From Whitmania pigra (lineage: Eukaryota > Annelida > Clitellata > Hirudinida > Haemopidae): a DNA stretch of 64,000 nucleotides. Position numbers and translations under genes: made by a program. The notes beneath the pieces were generated by a model. That model saw only the letters and a program-made list of their open reading frames with translations. It searched no databases and was not told the DNA's origin. The stretch spans positions 1,841,501 to 1,905,500 of the forward strand of contig JAJTWR010000365.1 in assembly GCA_021613335.1 (NCBI GenBank). Direction: 5' to 3'. This document shows positions 1 through 13,800 of this stretch, one piece after another; position 1 is the stretch's first letter, and each line of letters starts with the position of its first letter.

Positions 1-1175
1 TTGCATTCTGCAAAGATTTTTCTTGACTTGCATTTGAAGTCACATCAGAATTTGTTTCATCGTCTTCCTCGGAGCTTCCAATTTTAGAGCTTGTATCTTC
101 TACCTCCATTCTTGAATCTTTTTGGTTGGCTTTTAAAATGTTACTTGGTTTGATGCCAGTCAATTGTGACTGTCGCCTTGTGAGTCTCCTATCATCAAAA
201 GACTGTTTCTGGTCTGTCTGCTCATCCTTATCCTTGGATTGATTCTCATCTTCATCATCACCAGACTCACACTCATCACTTGGAACCTTAACTTTTTTAG
301 GCTGAAATGAAACAGTATATTTGAATAATCTGTCAGTACATTTTTAGGTGGCCTAGAAGCTTACTAGCTAGTAGTTGCCTAAATCGGCACTAATTGTCAA
401 TAATACTAATAATTTGGAACTAATATCTAAAATTATAATTAAATTCAGCAAAGTCATTACTCTTCCCCTGGTCGTATTTTGGTCATGTTTCTTTTTAGGT
501 TTTTCCATCTTGCTTGCAGATGAAGCTTTTGTGGTGGCAGGTGATTCATAGATGAACATGGAGTCATTGTTTGGTCTGCGCCTCTGCCTCGTATTGTATT
601 TTTTTGCATCCTGCGAATGGCACCATTTATGTCATCATTTGGAAATTTTATATGATAACCAGCTTTAAAAAATCAACTAAACAGTTCTAGGCTTATTGAA
701 TTTCTACTTAACAAGGGTTGGTTCAGTTATGGCTTTACAACACTCTATCCAACAACTCTGAATTTTATTTCTAATAGAGTTTAACTTAAGTTATTGCTAG
801 AACATAGTTTGCAGATGAAACACTTTGCACTTGGTTTGTCAAGTATTGGAGAAGCATTAGTCAATCTATACCACCAATAAATTTCTAATACCCTCAGTTT
901 TTAACATGTCCAGCTACCACGAGCGTCTTTCTACGCATGTTTAGGTTATCTCAACACCAGTTACCGTTATAATTAGCTAATCCTACATTCCTTTAATTAA
1001 CCTTGAATATCATGGAAAGCCTCATTCTTTTCCCTTGATCACGGAGATACTCTATCAGCCAATTCTCAGCCATAACCTCAGAATATGTTATTTGGCTAAC
1101 GCCAGCAGACGACGATACTATCATTGTAGCGTCTTTATACGAATCATTAAAACACCGCCTTTTATCACTTTCCAT
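1..1175 (-). CDS. Unidentified acidic, probably nuclear protein (5' part; cut by window edge)
   Basis: Three exons can be joined in phase 0: 1002-1175 (ATG at 1175, 58 codons, donor AAG|GTTAAT), 461-610 (50 codons, acceptor after CGCAG) and 1-301, which runs off the window. The visible ~208 residues begin MESDKRRCFNDSYKD. Exon 2 is basic (KKYNTRQRRR). The exon 2-3 junction creates RGRPKKVKV, an AT-hook-like R-G-R-P core followed by a basic cluster that resembles a nuclear localisation signal. The third exon is rich in Asp, Glu, Ser and Lys and looks disordered. I do not recognise the family; a chromatin-associated or DNA-binding role is inference from the AT-hook and composition only. The start was chosen because it is the first ATG of an open exon, with AT-rich non-coding sequence upstream. 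Confidence 0.45.
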
Positions 1176-1934
1176 TCTAACGTAAAAGCAACAAACTATT
1201 GATAAAATATTAATTTCGTAGATTACGCTTCCACTAAATAAACTTATTTCGCTGAAATATGAGATACTGCTCGGGCCACTCTACTTGGTAATGCAGACGT
1301 CAAGCCGACATCTCACGCAACCCTCGAAGTATACTTCAATCTACTTAGATCATTAATTTTCGAATAAAGATACAACTTCAAAAATCTATCTGTCTATGCT
1401 TCGTAGCTTTCCAATAGGAAACTATAAATATTCACAACTATTCGAGGTGAATTGTGATATTTTAAATGGCCAAGTGATTTTCAAAAAATAGGATGACGGA
1501 TAAAGAATTAGTTGGAATCAGGGTTTTCAAACCGCAATTAGTTCACGCTTTACCAATGCAATGTTATACTGTTTGGTCGACTAATTTTTGATAGCTTTTG
1601 GATGAAATGATTTGCGCGCAGACTCGCATCGACCGAAGATATGGGAATTTATGTAGATAACAAGTTTGACACTGTAGCATTAGAAGTCTTAAAGGTTCAA
1701 AGCCTCAACAAAATTTTAACTTTTAAACCATGGTGAGAAATTATTTGCGGGGCCAAAATTTATGCGTTCGTTTCTCAAACTCAGTTAACACATTATGATG
1801 TCAGGACAGTTCATAATAGGCATAATACCAAATTAATAATTTACGTTTTTGTTGCGATAATATGAACTCAAAGCTGTTATTTTAAAAATATTGCTCTTAA
1901 TAAACGCCATTTATGGTCAACACAAACACGTTTA

Positions 1935-2405
1935 CCTTAATCTCAATTCCTACATTGCCCTGGCTTTCTGATTTGTGAAATCCATGATCTCTGCAAATTA
2001 TTTTAAAGCCATTCATAGAGAAACCCAAATTGAATAACTCAACGTCGCTGAAACTCACAGATCTTCATTAATTATGATGCCTTGTCCGACGACCTCCTCC
2101 TCTTCATTGACACCCAAAATAGAATCCAAAGTAGATTCCATTATATGAGGATCGTCAGGCATGCTTCTGTCAGGTTGGAACGGATCGTAGCCAAATTCGA
2201 GGACATTCCTCACATCACCCTAGAACGTTTATAAAATTGAGTTGAAGGTTCGGAAAGGAAATGTTGACTGCAAGAATTCGTTCAACAAGCTTAAAAACCT
2301 CGGGTACCATCGTTAGGCCAGCGCGTATATGAAACCAATTTTTGTGACCCCGTAAACTAAAGTATTGGAGGTCTGAAACACACAGCTGCGCGTTACGTTT
2401 TCTTG
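1935..2405 (-). other. Possible minus-strand coding exon(s), unresolved
   Basis: An open stretch at 2059-2219 has a good acceptor (TCTAG|GG) and donor (CT|GTGAGT). It encodes an acidic segment including LEFGYDPFQPDRSMPDDPH and a run of Glu. A second open stretch at about 1936-2050 ends at a donor (AAG|GTAAAC) but lies in another frame, with no acceptor I can place. An upstream open segment at 2220-2405 could be a first exon. These may belong to a small gene transcribed toward the left, but I could not assemble a consistent model and recognise no family. Confidence 0.25.
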
Positions 2406-3147
2406 GCAAGCATTTTAAAATGATTTTTTTACTTTATGGAACAAGTGTGAAAAATCGCTGATAGGCATCGCACGTTCTCACGTTACACGAGACAGCGTCT
2501 CAACCGTTGGACACAACGTTCACATCTTTGAAGTCGCTCTATACCCCACGGGTCGAAATTAGCTTTGAATGTTGAAGTTGTTATTGCAGTGTGAAATGTT
2601 CGAAGAGCCACATTGCACGCAAATTGGCCCGAATTCAGTCCCAATTTTAATATTAAGATGGAGAACGCGGACTTTGAATGAGAAGTAGAAAGTTCAATGT
2701 GGCCATTATCACGAGCATTTCCAACTTTCTTTAGGTCTATTGCTGACAGTTAATCCACCGACGACTTCACACTTAGTCCTCTCCATTCTACAACCCAACT
2801 TTTTCCAAAAAACGCACCAACTTAATTGTAGTGCCCAGCCATTACACGCGTGCAGCGAAGATCCATTCATGGCTATGACGGAACTATTCACTAATTGTCT
2901 GACTACAAATCAGCAGTTTCAAAAGCAAACTTTAGACATTCATTTTGTACAGAATAGATCAGAAACATCCTTGGCGACACAAACTCATTCTGCAGATATA
3001 TGAAATGTGAAACACATCATCATACCGCTTATTAAGAATTAGCAAACCATTGGAAGTCAGTTCGGACATCAGAATTGATTGTGGATATCAAAGTTCAATA
3101 ACTGCAGTACAGGTATATTAATTTTTGTTCAGAGCCTGCCCTGTAAA

Positions 3148-4949
3148 GTGTTGAATACTCAAATTTCCAAACAACTATGGTAGTTCTGTCCGATTTATGC
3201 AATAATTTGATGAATATGACAACATCACTGAATTCAAACTTCCACCTCCTAAACAAGTTGTCACTGAATCTTGTCACCCAGGAATGTTTCAGCAAGGATA
3301 TTAAACATTTGATAAATTTACAAAGTAACAGGTAATTCACTGGGCCAAAGCTCGATCACACTCTGCCAATTGGAGCAACCTGATCACAGAAGGATCTTGA
3401 AGCTTTTCTTTCTTTTGTGTCAATGGGTAAGTAGCAAGGAATGTCCGTTGCCCAAGTTGAGATGAAAGTTGCAGATTGTTATTATACTATATAGTATACT
3501 ATATTTTAGATGGTAGGTAGTCCAGGATATTTTCTTTACCAATTCATTTCAGTCCCATGTGAATTGTGTAGTGCTTCTTAGAAAAGATCAAAAGTTGTGC
3601 AGGCACGACATAATTTTGGAAGTGACTGGACAGGCATGTTCATGGGTATGCATTCAGTCATGGATTTTTTTAGTTTTTGTTTTAATTATTGTATTGGTAA
3701 AATTTTCTGTGATTCTTTTAGTTAATTGTTACATTAGGCAGAAAATCCATCCTTTGAATGAAAAATATTTCACCAAATTAATCACGACATGCAGAAACTT
3801 GGATAAAGGTATAAATTGTTAACTTTTAAGTTAGAATCATCATCTCAAATACCAAAAATTGAAAATATGTAAAATTCATGTATCACTAAAACTTTTATGA
3901 GATTTAAGTATTTTCAATTGTGATGAAATCCACTTTATTACTAAAGTCTTGAGAACTAAGCAGTCAATGATAAATAAACTATTTCAACTTGTTTAATTAG
4001 CACAATCTGTAACTAAGACTGATATCAAAGAGGAATCAAATTAATTGTTATCACCATTAAGAAAATGAGAATTTGTTGTTTATTATTTGTTCCCCAATAT
4101 ACCTTTTCCAGATGTATAAAGATGTGTCATTACTAATATTTGGTCAATAATACTTATGCTAATGTATAGTTACCACTGTCCTCCAAACAGACAACCAAGA
4201 ATTTTGTAAGCTTTAGTAATTAAATTTAGTTTCATTTAGAATCAAATGACAACATACTTTGAGTATTGATTTATGTAAATGCCATAATTCAAAATACGAA
4301 GCAACTGCAGTACAATTTTGGTGAGTCATGGATCAGCCTAAGTGGGGAACAGCTTAAAATTAAAAAGTTAATCTAAAATGGAAATCAACCTGAGTCAGAA
4401 AAGCATCAAGATCTTCAAACTTTTCCAGGCCATGGACAAGGGCATTAAATGTCTGCTGTGACTCACTGTTGCTTTGGAAATGTCCTTCGACAGATGCATT
4501 GCTGTCATCCACATCTATCTCAATATCAATGTCATCCATTTTTCTCCTACATGAAATGAGTTCCTGCAGAACATAATTTATTGTGGTTATGCGAATTTTG
4601 GTCTGATTCATGGTACGAAATTTGCTACAAATTTGCTCAAAGGACAGATAAGTCAATTGTCATAGCTAAAAGCTAGCCTCTGGAGAAATAACTGTGCACA
4701 TGCAATTATGAAAGAAGCAGGCGAGCTTTTGACCTTTTTTTTTTGCAAAGAACTAAAACAAATGAAGTGATTGCTGATGTTTGTTTCTATTTGTAGCTTC
4801 AAGCAATGTCTGTAACTCAAAGAACATCAGTTTTTGAAATGGTCAATCTGTGCAATATTCCAGTGAAAGAAGCCATCTTATTGGGAGATATGTCCGAGCT
4901 AATGAATCCAGAGGGGAAACAAGGAATCCCGTCATTACCAAAAGGCTGA
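3148..4949 (+). CDS. Unidentified gene, 3' exons only
   Basis: Four plus-strand exons join in consistent phase. About 3148-3333 contains VLSDLCNNLMNMTTSLNS and ends at AACAG|GTAATT. About 3396-3428 encodes RRILKLFFLLCQW and ends TGG|GTAAGT. 3552-3647 begins after TTTCAG, encodes VLLRKDQKLCRHDIILEVTG and ends TGG|GTATGC. About 4798-4949 begins after TTTGTAG and ends with a stop after IPSLPKG. A further candidate exon at about 3043-3112 (KPLEVSSDIRIDCGY) and an 87-codon open stretch at 2740-3003 may be 5' parts. More exons may lie in the 1.1-kb gap 3648-4797. I recognise no family. The evidence is splice consensus, phase and codon-like composition only, so the model is provisional. Confidence 0.33.
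4392..4656 (-). other. Open acidic segment, possible minus-strand exon
   Basis: A 98-codon minus-strand open frame includes MDDIDIEIDVDDSNASVEG and then KFEDLDAFLTQ before a possible donor CAG|GTTGAT near 4391. A possible acceptor (TTCTGCAG) lies near 4566. Composition looks coding. It sits inside the presumed intron of the plus-strand gene above, and no partner exon was found with confidence. A weaker open stretch on the same strand at about 5650-5805 (beginning HEWVESAVVHQTE) could be an upstream exon. Confidence 0.25.
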
Positions 4950-7889
4950 TCCATCTCGCAAATATTTCAATAACCGGACTAGAAACATTTTGAATGGGAC
5001 ATTACCATTTCCACATAATGTTGCCTTCCCCAAAAAAAGTCTCTAGCAGTCCGTGAGCATAGATAACAAGCAATCAGTTGGTTCCAAAAGTACAATTTAC
5101 TGAACAAGAAACAAGTGACATTTCAGCAGAGGATTCAGGATTATAGCATTGAGAAAAGGTTTAATTCTGAGTCAGAAATGTGTAAACAAAATATGAATTG
5201 TATGATAAATCTAAGGGTCCAGTTCACAAATATTATCGCTGTCTGTGTTGTCTATTAGAGAAACTACACAAAAAATTGATTTTATTGATGTGTAATAATT
5301 CATCATATATAAATATAACTAATATTCAGTGACCAACTACAACTCTAACAAGCATTTACATAGTGTTCCAATTCAACAGGGATTCTTGTTAAGATTTAAC
5401 TGTAATTGTGGGGTGTGATTTAATTAGAGACTTTTAAATATTTATTTATCGGTGAAATCAAACAATTTTGTAATATAATTAAATCCAAATAAAGATTACT
5501 GTTGTTTCATCGCCATTTCATATTACTTTCACATTACAGTCTTATGAGCAAAGTAGATTCATGTACGCCATAAATATCTGGTTTTGGATATCAAGAAGCA
5601 TTAGATTTAGCAGATAACTTGTTCAGTAACATTTAAGATTTAAGCATTAAATTTTTGGATCGTTTGTAAATATTAAATAATTTCAAAAATTTTGAAACCA
5701 AAATATATAATGGCTTCAGTTCAATAGAACTCCCAGCTAAATGACGATGATCACAAGCTGTCTCAGTCTGATGAACAACAGCACTTTCGACCCACTCATG
5801 CTCTATAAATAAAATAAATGGGAAATTCCTTTAGACATGTAAGATCAGTCTCATTTTCTTGAGTAAACTTTATAACATTCTTAATATGGCCTCAAATCTT
5901 AGGATTATAGACAAATCATGGTTCCAATGCAACCATCAAGCATTGCTTTATGTGATAGCCTGAATTAGTTTCACAAAAGTAAATTTGGAGTCATTCAAGT
6001 CAATAAATAATGAGGCCGGAGTATGTTATTGAATGTGAAAAAACAGCCCCACTTGATATCTTCAATTCAGAGACGATCAGAAGCAAGCCGTATATGTCAG
6101 AATGAAGGGAAGCTCAACTTCGATTGAAACGAGAAAAAAAGTGGCTGGAACCCAGAGATCAAATCATTGAATATATTTTACTACTTATTGGTGCCACAAC
6201 TCACATCTTAGTAATTTTATGAAAAAAACGCAGCCCGTCTAAAATCTTATCGAATTTTTCAAGATGTCGATAACTTCCATCACAGATCTTGACTCACTCG
6301 ATCAAACATTTTTGTAAGCAACTAATACAAATTTAGTCGTCAATGATGATCAAATTACAAAACAATGGCTGATTTACCTCGTTCACACTAAAACTTAGCT
6401 CACGACAATAATAAAACCCACAGAAAGGGATCCGATCGATGAAAAAATGGCTGTGGGAGAGATCGTTACCCTCGAACACAAAGTCAAAACTTTATTTACT
6501 TGATTAATTATCAATGGTATTATTTAAATTAATTAGAAATATTTATTATAAAAGTATCAAGAAATGATTTATTTGTATTCAAAATGTTGATAAATAATAA
6601 AATTCATGATAATGTGATGTAATAATAATTTTGTTTTTAATTTGATAACTTAGCAGAGGGACGATGGTAAACAAGGTTCAATACGAATTTGTTTAGCTAA
6701 TGGTAAATGGCGAGTAGTTTTGTTGAAAATTTCACTCACAGTTTGGATTTACCAACACATGAAATTTTTAAACATTTGACTTGTGCGAAAAGATTTGCTA
6801 TAGATATAGGTTTGGAGATTGTTAATGGATTTTAACAGATTTTAATCGCTTCTAATTTTGTATAATGTGATATTCATCTTATTCTAGTCGCAGAGGTATG
6901 CTTTTGCATACTGATGTTCCTCATAATATCCTGCAGTAGAATATATTATGGATCGCAGAGATTCAAAATGATGGGCTTTGAAAAACCTCTCCCTCAGTTC
7001 CACAATAATCTTAGTAACTAGAATTTCCTTCTCCATTAGAAATTGTTCCCTCAGTTTATGACAAATATTTTTAAATGTAAACAGTTTCGCCTTGGTTTAG
7101 TGCCTGTAGATTCTAGTGGGGGATTTGATATCTGTGCAAGTTAGCTCAGAAGATGGTATTTTTGCAACAGCTGTATCATGTCACAATCACAATCTTGTTT
7201 GCAATATCTCAAATGTTCTTTGGAAAGAGCACCAGATGAGCAGTTGGCCCAATATTTTGTTGCAGTTCAATGGACATTGACTTTAATTAGAAAAATAAGT
7301 GTGACATTTAAAATCAAATGCTAAGCAAACATAGAAGAGAGAATCCAAGCAATAAATTGTTAATTTGTTCTTTCAGAAAATTGATGGTTGATAATTAAAG
7401 ATAACAAGTGGAAATAATTAAAAGAGAAATAAATTAATTTCCCTTCTCATGAGAAAGAAACAGAAGGGAAGACTTTCTATTTGTCAAAGACTCTGATGAA
7501 GATAAGGCTCAGACAAATTCAAAAAGAGTTTTTGAAAACACTACTTTGATTTTATAACCTTTGTCTTTTGTGGAATATTAATTTGTAATTTCATGTTAGA
7601 TTTTTCCACACTTCTTTTTTGCAAAATTTAAACAATTGTTTAAAGAATGCCATCTGAATAAATAATAGTGATACTCTTTGAATTCTGTATAGCTTGTGTT
7701 CAGCTGTGGGTCCATTTGCAAGCTAACAATCCATAGGCCTATCATTGGCCTCCTCTCTCTTTTAATGCTTATCTCTTTCTTGCAAAACCTTAGTGAAATA
7801 GCTAATTATTTGGAGTGGTTGTGCTTTTAGTCTGTCTGGCTTCTCACTGGTTTGAGTTTTGATTTTGTTGGATATTCGTTTTGTGCTTA
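4950..7889. other. Intergenic, no supported gene
   Basis: About 2.9 kb of AT-rich sequence without a convincing exon chain, apart from the weak minus-strand stretch near 5650-5805. It must contain the PANK4 promoter just before 7890, but I see no clear TATA or initiator motif. Confidence 0.5.
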
Positions 7890-10800
7890 ATGGACTACTC
7901 TCCGAGCTTTAAACCACCTCCAAATTTGTTTCCTTGTGGTTTGAAGCGGGACATCAGGTTCTCTTTAGACATTGGTGAGTCTTTGCGCCGGCTGAGGTGA
8001 TAACATTATATGCAGAAACAACTGAACTTATGACTTCTTTCTTCTCGTCTTGTCTCGCATTGTTGCATTTGAAAAATTATTATGCTATTCCTAGCAGAAA
8101 GACAAATTCATTCTTAAAATGTTTGACAGGAACTATTGAGTTATTCAGTTTAATTGTTGTTAAAAGAGTTTGTGTTTAGGTCAGTTTTATGCACCTAAGA
8201 AACTACATTGCAGGTGGCTCATTGGCCAAACTTGCCTACTATAGCACTGTTTCCAAGAAAAAACATGTGGCTCAAGAATCCAATGAGGTATTTGCAGCCA
8301 TTAATGCCTGCATAATGATAGATTTAGAATCACTTTGTCTTATGTCAACAATTTTGAATTAAACTGCAACTGACAGAGACTTTTATAAAGTATCTCATAA
8401 ATACACCTTGCGATTCGTAAGTATCCGTCCCTAAAACTAAAATACAACAGCAGTAAGAACAAACAAATGCATTGATTAATTTACTTTATTAATTTAATTA
8501 ATAAATTACTTTAAACTAATTTGCCCCTAAAAAAGAAAGTACATTAAAGAACATTAATAAGAAATATAGTATATTTATCAGTGAATAATAATTAATATCA
8601 ATGAGTATAAATATGTGAGTATAAATCCCTATAGTTTTAGAGACGGAAGCTTATGAATCGGATGGTATATTACAAATGCAATGACAATATAATAATTATT
8701 ACTACCTGAATTTATTAGATGTAAAAAAAAACAAGAAACCGCTTTATTTTGAAGTATCGAACCAGTTATTACTGATATTACTGAACCTGTTATTATTGGG
8801 TTTTTGATCAACAACTTGATGTAATCGCTGGTACAACTAATGTTGCAACATTATTCTTCTGTTGCTATTGCTGTTGTGGTCCATGTGATGCAAAATAATA
8901 ATTATCATTGTCGTTGTGAATCACTGCCCAGTCTCAAGACGGAGGTCTGTACAGAGTCGTCGAGACAGAAGACACGAGAGATGAACTGAGGTTCATAAAG
9001 TTTGAAACCAAGTACATGGAGACGTGCATAGATTTCATCAGGCAGCACTTGGTAGGGTCGCAAGAGTTCATGAAGGATAAGATCATCAAGGTCACTGGGG
9101 GTGGAGCTTGCAAGTATAAGGACCTCCTCTGCCAGAAGCTCGGAGTTCAGTAGGTTTTTTTAATATTTAAAACGAAATTGTGTATTTCGTAGAGAATTTA
9201 AATTGTTAATAATTTAATGCTAAAACTTTTAACAATTTTATAAAGACTTAATTCAAATAAAATTCAGGAAGGGAAATCCTTTATTAAGGGTAATATATTT
9301 ATTATGGTCAATATTTTTATTTCAGATATTCTTTTTCTTTGCATTGCTAATCCCAATTATAATAGTTAAATTATTTACAAATATACAAGAGTTCATTAAC
9401 ATCATTATTATTGATCTAATTGCAAGCATCATGTGACAATCTCATTGAATGGTTATGATTATCATTCCATGACACTTCAATTTGAACTGGTGACCTTTGT
9501 ACTCAATGATAGTGACACTAGTAGCAGGTTTTTCTCTTGCATTCTAAGCCTGTGCTCGTGCGCTTTGTGATTTGAGATTCGATTTTGATGATTATATTTT
9601 ATTTAACAAGCATCATTGTTAATGTTTCCACATTCAGAATCATAGGCATCACTATCATCACCATTGCAAACAGTGACTGTAATAAATGTCGAATGAGTCT
9701 GATATTGTTGTTATTTGATATAAGTCATTAATTTTTTTTAAATGTTAGATATCTTCAAAATATCTTAGAAAAGCTGTTTAATGTTTGTTGATCAATCAAA
9801 TTATGTGGTAACTGCTTCACTGATGGTATTAAAAAAGGCTAGACAAGACCTATTCAATGTCTGATATTCAATTAACTTAACAACATGATAAAATATTCAT
9901 GAATGTGTGATATTATTTAATTAACCTGATAACATGGTAATGTATTCACGAATTCCTACTGTTCAGAGTTGACAAGGAAGATGAGATGGAATGTCTGATT
10001 AAGGGTTGCAACTTCCTGCTGAAGAATCTCTCTGACGAAGCCTTCATTTATCAGAGGTTTGGGAATCCCAGCTATCAGTTCGTCAAAATCGACGTCGACT
10101 CCATCTTTCCCTTCCTCCTCGTCAACATCGGTTCGGGCGTCAGCTGCGTCAAGGTGGTTGTTTTGCATATTCATTTGAACATCCAGTTTATTCGCTGAAC
10201 ATTATATAGGTCACGACAGGTTTTTTGTTTCAATTTCTTGATGTTCATGATTTGTTCATGAAGATGATTTATTATTTATGAATCATTACCAATATTGAAT
10301 ATGCATCTGATTAGTTATTTAGGCTGTTGTTTCATTATTTATTAATAACAAATTGACATAAAATTGCTTAAAACAGTCTGAATCTCAAAATGTCATCAAG
10401 TTATATTGAGGACATTAATAAAATACTATTACTAATAAACCACGTTAGCAACGTTTAACACTCTGAAAAGTTGTTACATGTTTCGTTGCACGGAAATTAA
10501 CAAGCATCTTTATGAAATTATCATTTGAAGCATAATGATGTTATAATAATGATTATTTCTTACTTCAGGTGACATCGGAAACAGAATTCGAGAGGATAGG
10601 AGGTTCCTCCCTAGGTGGGGGTACATTCTGGGGTCTTGGATCAATACTCACTAGTGCTAAGGTTAAAAAATAAGTAAATAATTAGTTATTGTAGGTTGGC
10701 TGAATGGGTTACGTGCCTGCATAAGATGGTAATGGCAATGGTCGTAATGTGTCGTGTTCGAAACCCAGCCTGCACTACCACAAGTGTCTTTGGGAAGGAG

Positions 10801-13800
10801 CGCTACATAAATGGTTTCCTCTGACACTATGCATATGGAGCTGTATAAATGAAGTACAATTACAATAACACAACCCAAATTAATAATGATGATTTAATTG
10901 ATCTAGATAACTCAAAACAACTGCATGACCAACTCTTTATTTAACGACTGCAGCAACAATTTAAAAGGTTGACATTTCAACAGGGCTTCGATGAATTGCT
11001 TGCTCTGGCCGAACATGGAGAGCACAAGAACGTCGACATGTTGGTGGGCGACATCTACGGGGGAGCCTATACGGCCCTTGGTCTTCCCTCGGACCTCATT
11101 GCCAGCAGTTTTGGGAAGGCGGCCCGATCTGCCAGAGATAGAGAATGTGAGTCAAAAGATGTAATGTGTTGTTACGTCTGCAACCTTACATTTGCTCACA
11201 CTGCTCACAAGTGCTCTTTGGAATTGATACATTAGATAGACATCCTGTTAGAATTAATGGACATCTGCTTAATATAGAAAATGTTATTTACATGTTTATA
11301 TAATTTTACTGTTGATTAGTTTATTGATCTAGTTTATCATTAGGCTTAAATAATAATTTATTTCGAGATTACTGTTATTTTTGCATATTAATTAGATGGT
11401 TTATAATAAGTAAGAATCGATAACAATAAGTAATTAGAAATCTTCCTTGTTCACGTAGCTGTCACGTTTCGTGATGCGGACATGGCTAAAAGCCTTCTCA
11501 TCAGCATCAGCAACGACATTGGTCAGATCGCCTGCCTCAATGCCCGTCTCCACGGGCTGGAGAGGATTTTCTTTGGCGGTTACTTCATCCGAGGTCATCC
11601 CATCACCATGTATACCATGACCTATGCCATCAATTTCTGGTCAAAGGTTGGGAATTCTGATGTACGAATGTGTTTGCATTAAATTACTTGTTTTAGGTTA
11701 TTGTAAATAACTAATTATTTTTAAATTTAATTTCAAATTTTAAATGTGACTTTGACCCCAATCAGGGCAAGATTCAGGCTATGTTCTTGAGACATGAAGG
11801 TTACTTGGGAGCAATCGGTGCATTTCTAAAGGGAATCGAAGAAGAAGGTTGTTGTACTTGTTTCTTGACTCCCAGTGATTGATAAACTTGAATATCTTTA
11901 GTAAAAAATTAGCATAAAAAAATTATATATTCAAAATCAAAAGTGAGACCATCCACAACTTTGAAACTTGTATTAACTAAATATATCTTCGTGCATGTTG
12001 CTTTTACTGTACTTATTGCTATTGCATTTATTATTGCTAACATTGTTCATTAAATATTCAGATGCCGACAAGTACTGCTGGAGGGAATCAACATCCTGGG
12101 TGGAAAATTATGCGGGAAGTTCCGGCCTCACTTCACCAGCAGTGAAGATGGATTCATCTGCCTCCCTAAAAACAACGATGGTGAAGTTTCGTTGAATTGT
12201 TAAATTGAAATCGATGCACCTGGTGTTCTTTGTCTGGGTATCCTTTGTGCAAATAGATGATGGTTATGATTTTAAGATGTTACATTCTATTTGAATTACC
12301 TGGTTAATATTAAATTTGAAAATTAACAGTCGATTGAGTAAAAAAATTATCATTAGGCAACAAATTAATTAATTATTAATCAATAATTACCTTTAAAAAA
12401 GTTTTCTCAAATTCCTCATCTGACAGTTTGACATGTTGGAGTTGGATAGGTTTTCAAAGCCTCTGGTAAGCTGCCCTCTTCTGAAAGATGTTTCTGCCTA
12501 CACGCCCGACACCGTCGATCTGGCCAGTGATTCGGAGGCGAGGGAGTATTGGCTCAAGTGCTTCGAAGATGCCACGGAAAAAGTCAGTCGGAGGGAATTG
12601 ATGAACATAATATAGATATTTTGTATGTTATACATTTTGTAGTTTGATTTGAATATGACGCTTATTGTTACTTATTTAATTAATGTACTTATTTTCTAAG
12701 TTGTAACTCATTTTGTTTTGTTCTGAAGTTTGCAGAAAGGGCTGTCCTTTCACAGCCAAACAAGGCTGATGCAGAGCAGAGGGCACTGAGATTCAAGGAG
12801 AAGTACATCAGTCGACTCAAACATCTCAAAGACAACCCATGGTATGTTTAAGTGATTTATTAAACTTCTGAAAGTATTACTAATAAATTTATATTAAACT
12901 GTAAGCGATGATTGCATCACTTGCAATTTCTTTTAACTATTTAAATGTCATTCATTTCAAAGATTGCTCTGACACAACATTTACATAATTGACTGAAGTT
13001 CAATTATTCATGAAAAGATTTTAAAATATTTCAGTATTTTGCTCATTTAAATAACATTTATCAGTTGATGGATGACATCCATTATCATTTGAAGGCTTGT
13101 TGTATAAAAGATAAACGATTTTGATTAAATTTGGTTGTAAACAGTCATGAATTATTTATGTATGGTTTTGAATTTTGTTTTGAAACATCAAAATTGATTC
13201 ATTTCAAGTTCCTACGGTTCTCTGACGGTGAGGAGCCTTTTGGACACGAGGGAACATTGTCTCGAGGAGTTTCATTTTGCAGATCCTTATGCTCTGGTTG
13301 GTGATTAAAAACTAATTTAACAATTAATGTCAAGGAAATAAATTCTACCTCGAATGAATTTATAATTAAATGTATGATTTTAAATCAGGTTCATTAAAGA
13401 ATTTTTAAAAATAATAATGACAATGGTAATGACGATGATGGTTGCCATATAACGAAGACTAATTTGAAAACTTACAATGACCTGGTAACTTTTTCTTCCA
13501 AATTTCCTCTCTCTCAGCAAAAGCAGCAGGAAAATGAGCAAGCACTCAAGTTGTTCTTAAGGCAGATCAGTGAACTTGACCTTTTACCACTCGGTCAGCG
13601 GTGGGTTCACCTGGCCAGGGGTCTTCTGGCTGGAAATGTTTTTGATTGGGGTGCCAAGGAAGTGGCAACGATCATGGAAAACGAGAATCTTGGATTTGAG
13701 GAGGCTCTCGAGAAAATTCCGGGTGATTGATTGATTCACTAATGCACTTAATTGGAATTAATTTACTTGGTATTATTATTATTTATTTTCTCACATAGTT

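Noticed and set aside
6050..6180. Possible exon after TTCAATTCAG
   Set aside because: Frames close within about 20 codons and no partner exons were found.
10663..10878. Minus-strand 71-codon frame
   Set aside because: It lies wholly within the SINE candidate.
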